Below the pieces are notes generated by a model, which was not told the origin of the DNA, ran no database searches, and saw only the letters and a list, made by a program, of their open reading frames with translations. DNA of 48,439 nucleotides from Clostridiales bacterium. Its GTDB lineage: Bacteria; Bacillota; Sulfobacillia; RBS10-35. The stretch lies in contig JAHHQG010000038.1 of assembly GCA_018729555.1 (NCBI GenBank), positions 1 to 48,439 on the forward strand, given 5' to 3'. The translations under genes and the position numbers were made by a program. Below, in pieces: positions 35,266 to 44,334 of the stretch (positions within the stretch are counted from its first letter, which is position 1; each line of letters begins with the position of its first letter).

Positions 35266-36995
35266 GACGGTTCCTCCAGGAGGTCCAAAAGCTCCTCGGC
35301 GTTTCGCACGGTGAGGGCGGGGGAGGGGCTCGGGCTGAGGGCCTGGGCCAGGCGGCAGGCGAGGGGCGGCACCAGGTGGGCCTTTTGGAGCTCTTCCGTT
35401 CGGGCGAGGCCCTCCCGCACAGGGAGGTCCAGAAGGATGCGGCCCCCGTGGACTACGGCCATCCGCTGGGCATAGGCGGCCACCACCCAGAGGGAATGGG
35501 TGATGCAGACGATGGTGTGGCCTTCCTCGTTGAGCCGCTTCAAAAGCTCCATCATGCCTACCTGCTCCCGGTGATCGAGGCCGGTGGTGGGCTCATCCAG
35601 GATGATGATCTGGGGGCGGGCCGCCAGGATGGAGGCTACCGCCACCCTTTGCCGCATCCCCTTGGTCAGGGCGAAGGGATCGGCTTTCTCCATCCCCCGG
35701 AGCCCCACGGCCTCCAGGGCTTCCGCCACCCGAATCGCCACTTCCCTCTCGGAGAGCCCCAGGTTCCGGGGGCCAAAGGCGACTTCCTCGGCCACCGTCT
35801 CGGCAAAGATCTGGTGGTCGGGGTTTTGAAAGACGTAGCCCACTTCCCCCGCCAGCTTTTCCACGGGAATCTGGCGGATGTCCCGGCCCTTTAGGAGGAC
35901 TTCTCCTTGGGTGGGCCGCAAGAGGCCGTTGAAATGCTTAACGAGGGTGGTTTTCCCCGAGCCGTTTTGCCCCACGATGGCCACGAACTCCCCCTTACGA
36001 AGGGTGAAGGAGGCCCCTTCCAGGGCGAGGATCCCCCCGGGATACCGGTGGTGGACATCCCGCACTTCGAGGAGGACGTCCCCCAGCTTTTTTTCGTAGC
36101 GCTCCGCTTCTTCCCGGTGGCGGGCCAAAAGGGCCTCTTGGTTGAGGTATACCCCCCGCTCTTTGAGGTACCGGACTGCCCTTCCCTCCTCCAAGGGAAG
36201 CTCAGGCCAGCGGCGGCGCAAAAGGGCGGTGTCCAGGGGGCGGACCCCATGGGCCAGGCAAAGCTCCGCATCGCCCAGGATCTCCTCCCGGGGCGCATCC
36301 CGGAGGATGCGCCCTTGCGCCATGAGAAGGATGCGGTCGGCCATGAGGGCTTCCTCGGTTTCGTGCTCCACCGCCAGAAGGGTCATCTCGCCCTGGGCCT
36401 GGAGGTTCCGGAGGATCGAGAGGACCTGCTGGCGGCCGAGGGGGTCCAGGTCGGTGGTGGCTTCGTCCAAGACGAGGAGAGAGGGCTTCAGGCTCAGGAC
36501 CGATGCGATGGCCAGGCGCTGCTTCTGGCCGCCGGAAAGGGTGGCCGGTTCCCTTCGTTCCAGGCCCAAAAGGTCCACCTGGGAAAGGGCTTCCTCAATG
36601 CGCCTGCGGATCTCGTCCCGGGGAAGGCCCAGGTTCTCAGGGCCAAAGGCCACTTCCAGCTCCACGCTGGTGGAAAAGAGCTGGGTTTCGAAATCTTGAA
36701 AGACGAGACCCACCCTTCCCGCCATGCGGGCCACCGGCGAGCGGTGGACGGGGTGGTCCCCCAGGAGCACCTCGCCTTCAAACCGGCCGCGGAAGAACTG
36801 GGGGATGAGGCCGTTCAAGGTGTAACAGAAGCTGGACTTGCCGGCGCCGCTGGGCCCCAGGATGAAAAGGCACTCGCCGGGGCGGATCTCCACGTGAATA
36901 TTCTGAAGGGCCGGGGCTCCCAGCTTGCCACCCGGGAGCCGGTAGCGAAAAGTAACATTGTGCAGGCGGAGAACGCCCTGCTCCTCCCTCGACAA
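35262..36995 (-). CDS. ecfA: ECF transporter fused ATPase EcfA1A2
   Basis: The 577-residue protein carries two ABC domains in one chain. Domain 1 has GPSGAGKSS, LSGGQKQRLAIA and LLVLDEATTDLD. Domain 2 has GQNGSGKTTL, a degenerate signature LTKGMRQRVAVA and IIILDEPTTGLD. Degenerate LTKG signatures also occur in YkoD-type fused ATPases. TTG at 36995 is chosen because GGAGG lies seven bases upstream; the frame is open further to 37406 but that part overlaps the divergent gene. It is the first gene of the importer unit. Confidence 0.88.
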   Translation of the reverse strand: MSREEQGVLRLHNVTFRYRLPGGKLGAPALQNIHVEIRPGECLFILGPSGAGKSSFCYTLNGLIPQFFRGRFEGEVLLGDHPVHRSPVARMAGRVGLVFQDFETQLFSTSVELEVAFGPENLGLPRDEIRRRIEEALSQVDLLGLERREPATLSGGQKQRLAIASVLSLKPSLLVLDEATTDLDPLGRQQVLSILRNLQAQGEMTLLAVEHETEEALMADRILLMAQGRILRDAPREEILGDAELCLAHGVRPLDTALLRRRWPELPLEEGRAVRYLKERGVYLNQEALLARHREEAERYEKKLGDVLLEVRDVHHRYPGGILALEGASFTLRKGEFVAIVGQNGSGKTTLVKHFNGLLRPTQGEVLLKGRDIRQIPVEKLAGEVGYVFQNPDHQIFAETVAEEVAFGPRNLGLSEREVAIRVAEALEAVGLRGMEKADPFALTKGMRQRVAVASILAARPQIIILDEPTTGLDHREQVGMMELLKRLNEEGHTIVCITHSLWVVAAYAQRMAVVHGGRILLDLPVREGLARTEELQKAHLVPPLACRLAQALSPSPSPALTVRNAEELLDLLEEPS

Positions 36996-37004
36996 CGAAA
37001 CGCC

Positions 37005-37041
37005 TCCAAAGATAGATGGTAGTACAAGGGGGCGCTTTGGA
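37005..37041. promoter_or_regulatory. Inverted repeat in the ecfA upstream region
   Basis: TCCAAAG (37005-37011) and CTTTGGA (37035-37041) form a 7-base inverted repeat. In the minus-strand transcript the hairpin ends at the ribosome site of ecfA (GGAGG), so it could affect its translation, or be an operator. No riboswitch class was recognised. Confidence 0.4.
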
Positions 37042-37133
37042 TAGGAGGACTTGGAAGGACCTAGGGCGAAGAAAAGCCTTGCGACCTTCTTCGACGTCTT
37101 TTCCCGCTGCCAACCCGGAGACTGGGAAGAGAC

Positions 37134-37165
37134 AAAAAGGGCAGTGGGGAAGCGAAGCCCTTTTT
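37134..37165 (+). terminator. Terminator-like hairpin before the PrcB-SLH gene
   Basis: AAAAAGGGC (37134-37142) pairs perfectly with GCCCTTTTT (37157-37165) around a 14-base loop, directly before the SD GGGAGG at 37166. It lies between divergent genes, where a plain terminator has no obvious purpose, so it is a candidate attenuator in the leader of the surface protein gene. Confidence 0.5.
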
Positions 37166-37179
37166 GGGAGGTGAAGACG

Positions 37180-38181
37180 GTGAAGCGGTTTCCTTTAGCG
37201 GTGATGATCCCTCTTCTTGCCATGGCCGTCCTTTTCTTTCCGCCGCCCGTCGCTCTCGCCTCGGTGGCCATGGAACGGCCCGACCCTTCCGCCTGGCCCG
37301 ATGAGGTCAAAGCCTGGGTGGAAGAGCACCTGATGGAGCCGGCTGTGGGCCGGTACGATGGCGGCGGGTACACCTGGCTGATGGTCACCTGGGGCCAAAA
37401 GCCCACCAGCGGGTATCAGATTTTCTTTCGCGTGGTGACGGAAATCGAGACAGGCCTGGAAGCCTGGATCACCGCTTCCCGGCCGGCGCCCGACGCCATG
37501 GTGCTGCAGGTGCTCACCTATCCCCGGGATGTGGTCCGCATCCCCCTAACGGATCGGCCCATCGCCTTCCGGTTCGTGGGCACCGATGACCGGTTTAAGG
37601 AGGATGTTCTTCCCAAGAAGCCTTCGTCGCCCGGCAAGGATTTCCCCGATATGGAGCGCCACTGGGCGAAGGACCAGGTGCGGCAGGCGGTGGAGCTGGG
37701 GATCATCATGGGGTATCCCGACGGTACTTTCCGCCCGGATCGGCCGGTGACGTGGGCGGAGTTCATCCGGATGACGGTGCGGGCCTTCCATCTGCCGGTG
37801 CCGGAAGGGGCGCCCACCCGTTTCGATGTCCCGCAGGATTTCTGGGCGCGGGAAGATATCGCCGCAGCGGAAGCGGCGGGGCTCTTGGCGGGGGAAACGC
37901 CCCTTTGGAATGAGCCGATCCCTCGCCTGGCTATGGTGCGGATCCTTTTGCGGGAGCTGCAGCAGCTGGGTTACAGCCTTCCGGAAGGAGGTCCCCTTCC
38001 CTTCACGGACACGGGAGGTCTTCCGCTTCGGGATCGGGAGCGGCTTTCCCAGGCCAGTCAGCTGGGGCTGGTGAAGGGGTATCCCGACGGTCGTTTCCGG
38101 CCGGAGGGGGCCAGCACCCGGGCGGAGGCGGTGCAGGTCCTTTTGCGGGCCTTGGCCTTGGCCCAGGCGCCTTCATCATGA
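37180..38181 (+). CDS. Surface protein with PrcB-like domain and three SLH domains
   Basis: The 333-residue protein begins with a signal peptide ending near VALA, followed by a PrcB C-terminal-like domain with YTWLMVTWGQKPTSGYQI, and then three SLH repeats: DMERHWAKDQVRQAVELGII, a divergent second copy around FWAREDIAAAEAAGLL, and a third with LGLVKGYPDGRFRPEGAS. SLH domains bind pyruvylated secondary cell-wall polymer, so the protein is cell-wall bound. GTG at 37180 follows GGGAGG by eight bases. It overlaps the HTH-TPR gene by four bases. Confidence 0.85.
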   Translation: MKRFPLAVMIPLLAMAVLFFPPPVALASVAMERPDPSAWPDEVKAWVEEHLMEPAVGRYDGGGYTWLMVTWGQKPTSGYQIFFRVVTEIETGLEAWITASRPAPDAMVLQVLTYPRDVVRIPLTDRPIAFRFVGTDDRFKEDVLPKKPSSPGKDFPDMERHWAKDQVRQAVELGIIMGYPDGTFRPDRPVTWAEFIRMTVRAFHLPVPEGAPTRFDVPQDFWAREDIAAAEAAGLLAGETPLWNEPIPRLAMVRILLRELQQLGYSLPEGGPLPFTDTGGLPLRDRERLSQASQLGLVKGYPDGRFRPEGASTRAEAVQVLLRALALAQAPSS

Positions 38182-39182
38182 CGGCCCTTTTTGCGGAGGG
38201 AAGCACCTCAAGTTTGGGCCAGCTCCTGCGCCGGCTCCGCCTGGAACGAGGCCTCAGCCAGGAGGAGCTGGCGAGGGGCCTTTGTGCCCGGAGCTACATC
38301 TCGCAGCTGGAGAAGGATCTTCGCTATCCGTCGCCTACCCTTTTGGTGAAGCTGGCGCGGCGGTTGGAGGTTCCCCTGGATCATCTCCTGAAAGCAGCTC
38401 TTTCTTCCCCGATGGTGAGCTTTCAGCACCTTTCGGCATGGGCCCGTCACCTCCTTTGGGTGGAGGGAGAAGGGGGGGAGCGGGCGATCCCCTTATATCA
38501 GCGGATGGAGGAACTCTACCGGGCAGGGGGAAGGCCTTCCCTTTGGGAAGCGGAGATGAAAGAGGTGCTGGCCCTTTTCCATTACCGCGGAGGGGAGGTT
38601 CAGGTGGCGAGGACTCTCTTTGACCAGGCGGCGGAAAAGGGGAAGGGCCATCCCCTCCTGGTAGCCAGGGCCCGCACGGGTGAGAGCCTTTGCCTCTGGC
38701 ATCAGGGAAGGGAGGAGGCAGCTTTAGAAGAGCTGCGGGATCTCTGGATCGCCATGGCCCTCTGGCGCCCAACCCTTCGCCAGGGAGAGGAGGCCAAGGT
38801 TTGGCTGGGGGAAGTGGGAACCCTCCTCGCCTTCATGGAGGTCCAGAAGGGGCGGGAGGCGGCGGCCCTTCTGGTCCTGGAGCTGACAGAGAGGTGGGCC
38901 GGGAAAGAGGGGGAAGACGATCTCTTGCCCTGGCGGAGGTTTCTGAAAGGGAGGGTCCGTCTGGCGTTGGGCCACTTGGAGAAGGCGAAAGAGGTTTGGG
39001 TGGACTGGTTTTCGGCTTGGTCCCGCCATGAGCTTTCGCCATGGGCGAGAGCCTATGCCCTGGAGGTGTTCCGCCGCCTGGGGGAAGACCCGCCCTTTCT
39101 CCTGGGAGCAGGCCCTTTGCGGGGAGGGGATGAACCCCCACCGCCCCGGTTTCTCCGCGGGGATGGAGGAGGAGAGGTCTAG
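38178..39182 (+). CDS. XRE-family HTH regulator with TPR-like C terminus
   Basis: Residues about 12-66 form an XRE-type helix-turn-helix with LRRLRLERGLSQEELARGL and SYISQLEKDLRYPSPTLL. The remaining 230 residues are helical with TPR-like repeats such as ARTLFDQAAEKGKGHPLLVA. This architecture resembles the RRNPP group, whose TPR domain binds a peptide, but no adjacent peptide gene is evident. The ATG overlaps the stop of the SLH protein gene (ATGA), so they are translationally coupled. A strong terminator follows. Confidence 0.8.
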   Translation: MTALFAEGSTSSLGQLLRRLRLERGLSQEELARGLCARSYISQLEKDLRYPSPTLLVKLARRLEVPLDHLLKAALSSPMVSFQHLSAWARHLLWVEGEGGERAIPLYQRMEELYRAGGRPSLWEAEMKEVLALFHYRGGEVQVARTLFDQAAEKGKGHPLLVARARTGESLCLWHQGREEAALEELRDLWIAMALWRPTLRQGEEAKVWLGEVGTLLAFMEVQKGREAAALLVLELTERWAGKEGEDDLLPWRRFLKGRVRLALGHLEKAKEVWVDWFSAWSRHELSPWARAYALEVFRRLGEDPPFLLGAGPLRGGDEPPPPRFLRGDGGGEV

Positions 39183-39301
39183 GGTGAGGAAGGCCGGGAA
39201 GGATGGCCCTGACGCGAACGGTCGAAGGCGAAAGAAAAAGGGAAGGGCGAGGAGCGGGGAGGGTACAGGGGAAAGCCAAAAAGGTGTTGGGAAAGCCACG
39301 A

Positions 39302-39334
39302 GGAAGGGGGCGGCGGTGCCGCCCCCTTCCTTTT
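39302..39334 (+). terminator. Strong intrinsic terminator
   Basis: GGAAGGGGGCGGC (39302-39314), loop GGT, GCCGCCCCCTTCC (39318-39330) and TTTT make a 13-base perfect stem with a short T run. It ends the SLH/HTH unit and faces the 3' end of the convergent subtilase gene. The 204 bases around it (39183-39386) hold no other gene that I can support. Confidence 0.8.
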
Positions 39335-39386
39335 CCTACGCCTTCTTCCTGCGCCCCCTTTGCCGCTCCTTTTTCCGCCGGAGGAC

Positions 39387-42300
39387 CTACCGATCCTTCA
39401 CGCTCCGGATCTCAACGGCGTTCAGGACGGGTTCCTGATGGCCCTGAAGCGGCTTGAAGTGGACCACCACTTTCCCATCCTGGGCCTTCACCCGGACGGT
39501 GTAGACGTCGGCGGTGAGGGGTCCGACGGCCGCCACGATGTCGTAGTAGGAGAGGTTGGCCGCCCGGAGGACCCTGAGGGCCCCCTTGACATCGGGGGTG
39601 TCGCCGGAGAGAAGCCCGATGGCATCCTGAATGGCGGCATAGGGATCGAGGCCATCCTGCACCTGGACGTGGAAGATCCGCTGGCGCGGGCTTTTTTTCC
39701 GTGAGCTCGGCGAAGTGGAGGGTCACTTCGTACCAGCCGTCCCGGTTGGGGACATCAAAGACGTAGGCTTTGAAGTCCTTGTCGGCGATCTGGCTCTGGT
39801 AGAGGAAGGGATCCTCCGTGCCGGCGATGGACTTCTTGGTGGTCTTGATGCGGGGCTTCTTGGGCTTCCCCTTGGCGTCCGTCACCACATAGCCGTAGGC
39901 GTACTTTTCGCCGCCGGTGCCGTAGGCATGGTCCGCCAGCCAGAGGTTCCCTTGGCTATCAGTGTATTGCGGCCCGCCGACATTCACCCGGAGGACATAG
40001 GGGGTGACGGTGAAGGTCACGGGCACGGCCACCCGGCGCTGGTAGGGATCGTTGGTGACGACGAAGAGGGTGGCGGTGTAGGTCCCCTGCTCCAGCTGGG
40101 CGGCATCCAGGGTGACGGTGAGGGTCATGGAGCTTCCGGCTTCGAGCTGGCCTTCCCTGGGCTCCACCTGCAGCCACGGGACGTCCCCATAGGCGGGAAT
40201 GCCGGTGTCGATGAGGTAGGCCATGCGGGTGGCCTGGGAGACGGTCCAGAGGTTCCCCATCTCGTCCATGGAGAGGCCGGCCCCCACATAGCTGTTCTGG
40301 GTGTCGGGATGGGGGATCTGGGCGATGATGGCCCACCCTTCCTCGGGTTTCACGCCGTAGATGGTGTCCGTGGGGCTGTTGGTGGCCACCCACAGGACCC
40401 GCGCCAATTCGTTCCAAGCGAGACCCGAGACATCGGGGAACGCGTGTTCTTCGATGACTTCGCCGGGGTTATCCCAGGAAGGTCCTTTGATCCAGAAGAT
40501 GGAGTCGGTGTTCCAGCCGCCCACGTAGAAGGTGTCGTCCTCCGCCCGGTAGGCGACGCCCCGCTGGGAGATCCAGGACCAGCCGCTGCCGCAAAGCTTA
40601 TCCTTCACGGCGCCTGTCTCCGGGTCGAGGGCATAGAGGCAGTTGTCGCCTCCCACATTCACCTGCCAGATCCAGCCGCGGTTGGGATCGTAGTCCATGT
40701 CTCCCGCCCAGGAGCCCCGCCAGCTGGTGGTGGGCCACTTCTTCAGGAACTGGCCGTCGGGGGTGAAGATCCAGTTATGGTCATCGCCGCCCCCGGCTCC
40801 CGGATTGGAGAGGAAGACGCGGCCGTCATAGCCTACGCCCCAGGGAAGGGCCATGCCCGTGGGCCAAGAGGTGATGACGTCCCCCGGAGCTTCGGGGAGC
40901 ATGGCCAGGGACTGGACCTCGTCCTGGTATTTCCCTCGGGTGGAGGGACCGTTGGGATCGAAGCCCTTGACCCGAAGGCCGGGCTCGGGCATGGAGAGGA
41001 CGCTAAAGCTGGGCGCCCGGGCGGCCAAGGGGTTGCCTCCAGCCTCCTTGATGTTGAACTCGAGGACCGTCCCCGGATCGCCCACATTGCTCACCGTCAG
41101 GTAAAGGGTGGTCTTCTCGCCGATGACGGCGCTCCCTTCGAGGCTCTCGGGGCTCACCGCCACGGCGGGGAGAGGCAGGGGCTGGAGGGCCACGGCCACT
41201 TCCGTGATGGCGTCCTCTTCGATGGCCACATCCGTCACGGTGGCGTCTTCAAAGAGGGCCTTCTTGACCACCAAGGTGTACGTCCCTGTGGGGAGCTTCC
41301 GGATGAACTTGCCGTCGGCATCGGTGGTGCCGGTAAAGGTGCCTCTCGACCCGGTGAGGGTTACCTCGGCCCCTTCCACCGGCTCGCCTGTCTTGGCATG
41401 GGTGACGGTGAGGCTGAGCTGGCCGGTCTTCACCTTATCCTTCAGCCACTGGAGGGTCTTATCGAGGACGTCCACCCGGGTGGAATCCGGGATGGCTTCC
41501 CAGGGGAAGGCGAAGAAGGCCGTCTTCCATGTGAGGCCGTCCACCGTCAAGGCGATCCCCGAGGGCGCCAGGTTGCCGGTGAAGGCGACCTGGGCAAAGC
41601 TCTGGGCCACCAAAGTATCGGACCAGTTGGTGAAGGGATAGTCGAGGGTGATGCTCCCGAAAGAACCCCCGATGGGATGGCCCGCAACGCCGGTGATGGA
41701 GGTGCTGCGGGTGTCGTTGGTGAAACTGGCGATGCCCAGGTAGTTCTTGCCAAAGTCGGAGAGCCCCCGGGACCAGAGGTAATCCTGGCTGGTGAGGAAG
41801 AGGCTTCCGCCGTTTTCGAGGTACTGGATGACGTGGGATTCGTCCTCGGCGGTGGGCCCGGGGTTATAGGCGAACTGGCCGCCGGTGAACCAGATGACGA
41901 TATCGTAGGGGGCCATTTCCTGGTAGGTGGGGCCGCGGCCGCCGCGAGGGATCATGAAGACGTCGTAGACGACCCCCAAGGCCTGGAGGGCCGCTTCGTA
42001 GCGGGGCCGGGCATCGTAGCTGTGGCCGCCTTGGTCGTCCACCAGGAGGACCCGCAAGTCATAACTGGAGAGGGCGAAGTCCACCGCGGTGTCTTCCGTA
42101 AGCTCCACCGTCACTTCCTGAGGAAGGTGCTGGGGAGCTTCCGCCCGGAGGGTGTACGTGCCGAGGGGAAGGGACAGGGAATACTGGCCGGTAGCGGGAT
42201 CGGTCTGGGCAGGGGGTACCGGTGTGCCTAGGGCGGTGACGGTGGCGGCCAGAGGCTCCCCGGTGTCCGCGTCGGTGACGGTCCCCGTGATGGTGGCGGT

Positions 42301-43992
42301 GGGGCTGGGGTTGAGGGCCACATCCTGGGGGGTCACCTGGTCCTTCACCACTTCCACGCCGGTGATGGTTTGGGTCTCATAGCCGAAGCTGGAGATCTCC
42401 AGGGTGTAGGTGCCTTCCACCAGGGTCATCTGGTAATGGCCCGACGCATCGGTGGTGGTCTTCCGGAAGGCTCCCGTGGCCTCGTTGGTGGCCTTTACCG
42501 TGGCTCCTTGGAGGGGCTGGCTGTTGGAGGCATCGGTGACGGTGCCCTGGAGGGTCCCGGAGAAGGCCGCTGCTTCCACCGCCGCTAGGGCGTTGATGAT
42601 GCCGTAGCCGTAAACGTTATTGGGGGGACCTGCCGGGCCGCACTGGCTGTCGGCTTTGCCCGTGGCCGTTTCTTTGAGGAGGACCTCCACGGCGCTGACG
42701 TCCCCCACATACTGGGGGGCTGCCGAAAGGATGAGGGCCACCGTTCCGGCAGTGTGGGGGCTGGCCATGGAAGTGCCGCTGTAGCTGGTGTAGCCGCCTC
42801 CGGGTACGCTGCTCCGGACGTTCACCCCGGGAGCCGCCACATCGGGTTTGATGCGCCCCCCGGCGGCGGGACCGCGGCTGGAGAAGCTGGCGATGTTGTC
42901 ATTGATGTCGGTAGCTCCGGAGGCAAAGGAGATGGCGTAGTCCCCGGGGCTTCCCGCGGTGCCGCAGCTGGGGCCGGAGTTGCCGGCGGAGAAGGCGGGG
43001 AAGATGCCGGCGGCGCGCCAGGCGGCGACAGCATCCATGTACCAGGGATCGCCGCCAGGACCGCCCCAGGAGTTATTGACGACGTGGGGACGCTTGCTGG
43101 GATCGGCGGTATCGCGGTTCCCCGTGAGATCCCAGGGAGCCAGGATCCATTCGGCGGCTTCCAGGAGCTGGGCATCATAACAAGAGTTGCTGCTGCATCC
43201 GCGGGCGGCGATCCACTTGGCCTTGGGAGCCACCCCGATCTGGTTGCTGCCCCCGTCATCCCCCACCATGGTGCCCATGGTGTGGGTGCCGTGGCCGTTC
43301 CCGTCGTAGGGAGCGGCGGTGTACTGGCCGTAGGGATCCCACCAGTTGTAGTTGTGGTCGTACTGGCCGTTGCCTAGGTTCCCGCGGTACTGGGACTTGA
43401 GGGCGGGATGCTGGTAATCGACGCCCGTGTCGATGTTGGCGACGACGATGTTTTCCCCTTTGACCCCGTAAAGGGCCCACACCTGATCGGCCTTGATCTT
43501 GGAGATGTTCCACTCGACGCCTTGGACTTTGGCTTCCTCGGACCCGGGCTCAGGGGTGGGAAGCTCGTGAACGCCGAGGGCGTAGATCCCCTTGACGCCG
43601 GGGATCTGGCTAAGGGCATCGATGTCCTGAGCTTTGGCTCCTTTCACCGTGACCCCGTTCACGATGTAGTGGGAGGTGTAGGGGATGCCGTGGGCATCCA
43701 GGTAGGCCAGGACCTCCCCTTGGCTCTCCCGAGCCACCTGGCGGAGGGCATCCAGGACAAATCGGCCCCGCGCCTCCCAGTCGGCGATGCCGTAGGCCGG
43801 GCTGAGATCGGCCTTGGCTTGCATCAGCACCAGGACGTCGGCGGTTCCTTCGGTTTCAAGGGCGGCCAGGACGGCGGCGTCCACCGGCGCTCCCGTGTCG
43901 GAGGCCTGGGCGGCGGGGATGCCGCTGGAGAGTAGGCTGAAGGCCACCACCAGGGCAAAGAGGATGCGCCACCATGTTCGCCTAAACTTCAC
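39387..43992 (-). pseudogene. Large secreted subtilase (S8) with multidomain tail, interrupted by a +1 shift
   Basis: An extracellular serine protease of about 1534 residues if the frame is restored. Order: signal peptide ending near PAAQA, I9-type propeptide, S8 domain with Asp in ANIDTGVDYQHPA (about 188), His in GNGHGTHTMG (234), oxyanion Asn in VNNSWGG and Ser in YSGTSMASPH (408), then carboxypeptidase-regulatory-like beta domains (TGTVTDADTGEPL), a ThuA-like insert, a propeller-like region and a C-terminal malectin-like domain. In the A7 run at 39692-39698 the frame leaves the malectin pattern; skipping one base restores it down to NAVEIRSVKDR and the stop at 39387. As written, the frame ends at 39412. 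GTG at 43992 has AGAGGAGG eight bases upstream. Confidence 0.8.
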
Positions 43993-44013
43993 CGAGACGA
44001 CCTCCTCTTGCAT

Positions 44014-44334
44014 TGGATTGGGTATCCGGATACCGTCCGTGGGGTTCGCTGCACGGTGGAAGATTCCTTTCCCGCCTTCAGTAACGGGGACCGGGAAGAT
44101 GTGACGGGAAGAAAGGGCGGACAGGCGCGGAGAAAGGGCAGCCTGCGGAACCTGTGACGGTGGTGTTGCGGTGGTAACGGACGGAGGGATACGGAGAAGG
44201 AATCCGCAAGGAAATATGTTTAGCCGGCCGAGAGGAAAGGGCGATGGTGATGACCTTCTTCCATGTCGGTTGGGCAGAGATGAAGGAGGAAAGGACCGAA
44301 GGGAGGCGAAGGAAGAAAAGGGAGGTTGACAGGT
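44014..44334. promoter_or_regulatory. Divergent intergenic region with palindrome GGTATCCGGATACC
   Basis: This region of 321 bases separates the subtilase from the divergent carboxypeptidase. It holds the perfect 14-base palindrome GGTATCCGGATACC at 44021-44034, about 30 bases upstream of the subtilase start, a good operator candidate. Short GTGACGG-type repeats appear near 44100-44160. No gene or clear -35/-10 pair was identified. Confidence 0.45.

Noticed and set aside
39715..42231. Very long plus-strand open frame (838 codons) opposite the subtilase
   Set aside because: It is antisense to clear S8 and beta-domain coding sequence, has no SD or family motif, and is Gly/Val/His-rich as expected of a shadow frame in GC-rich DNA.
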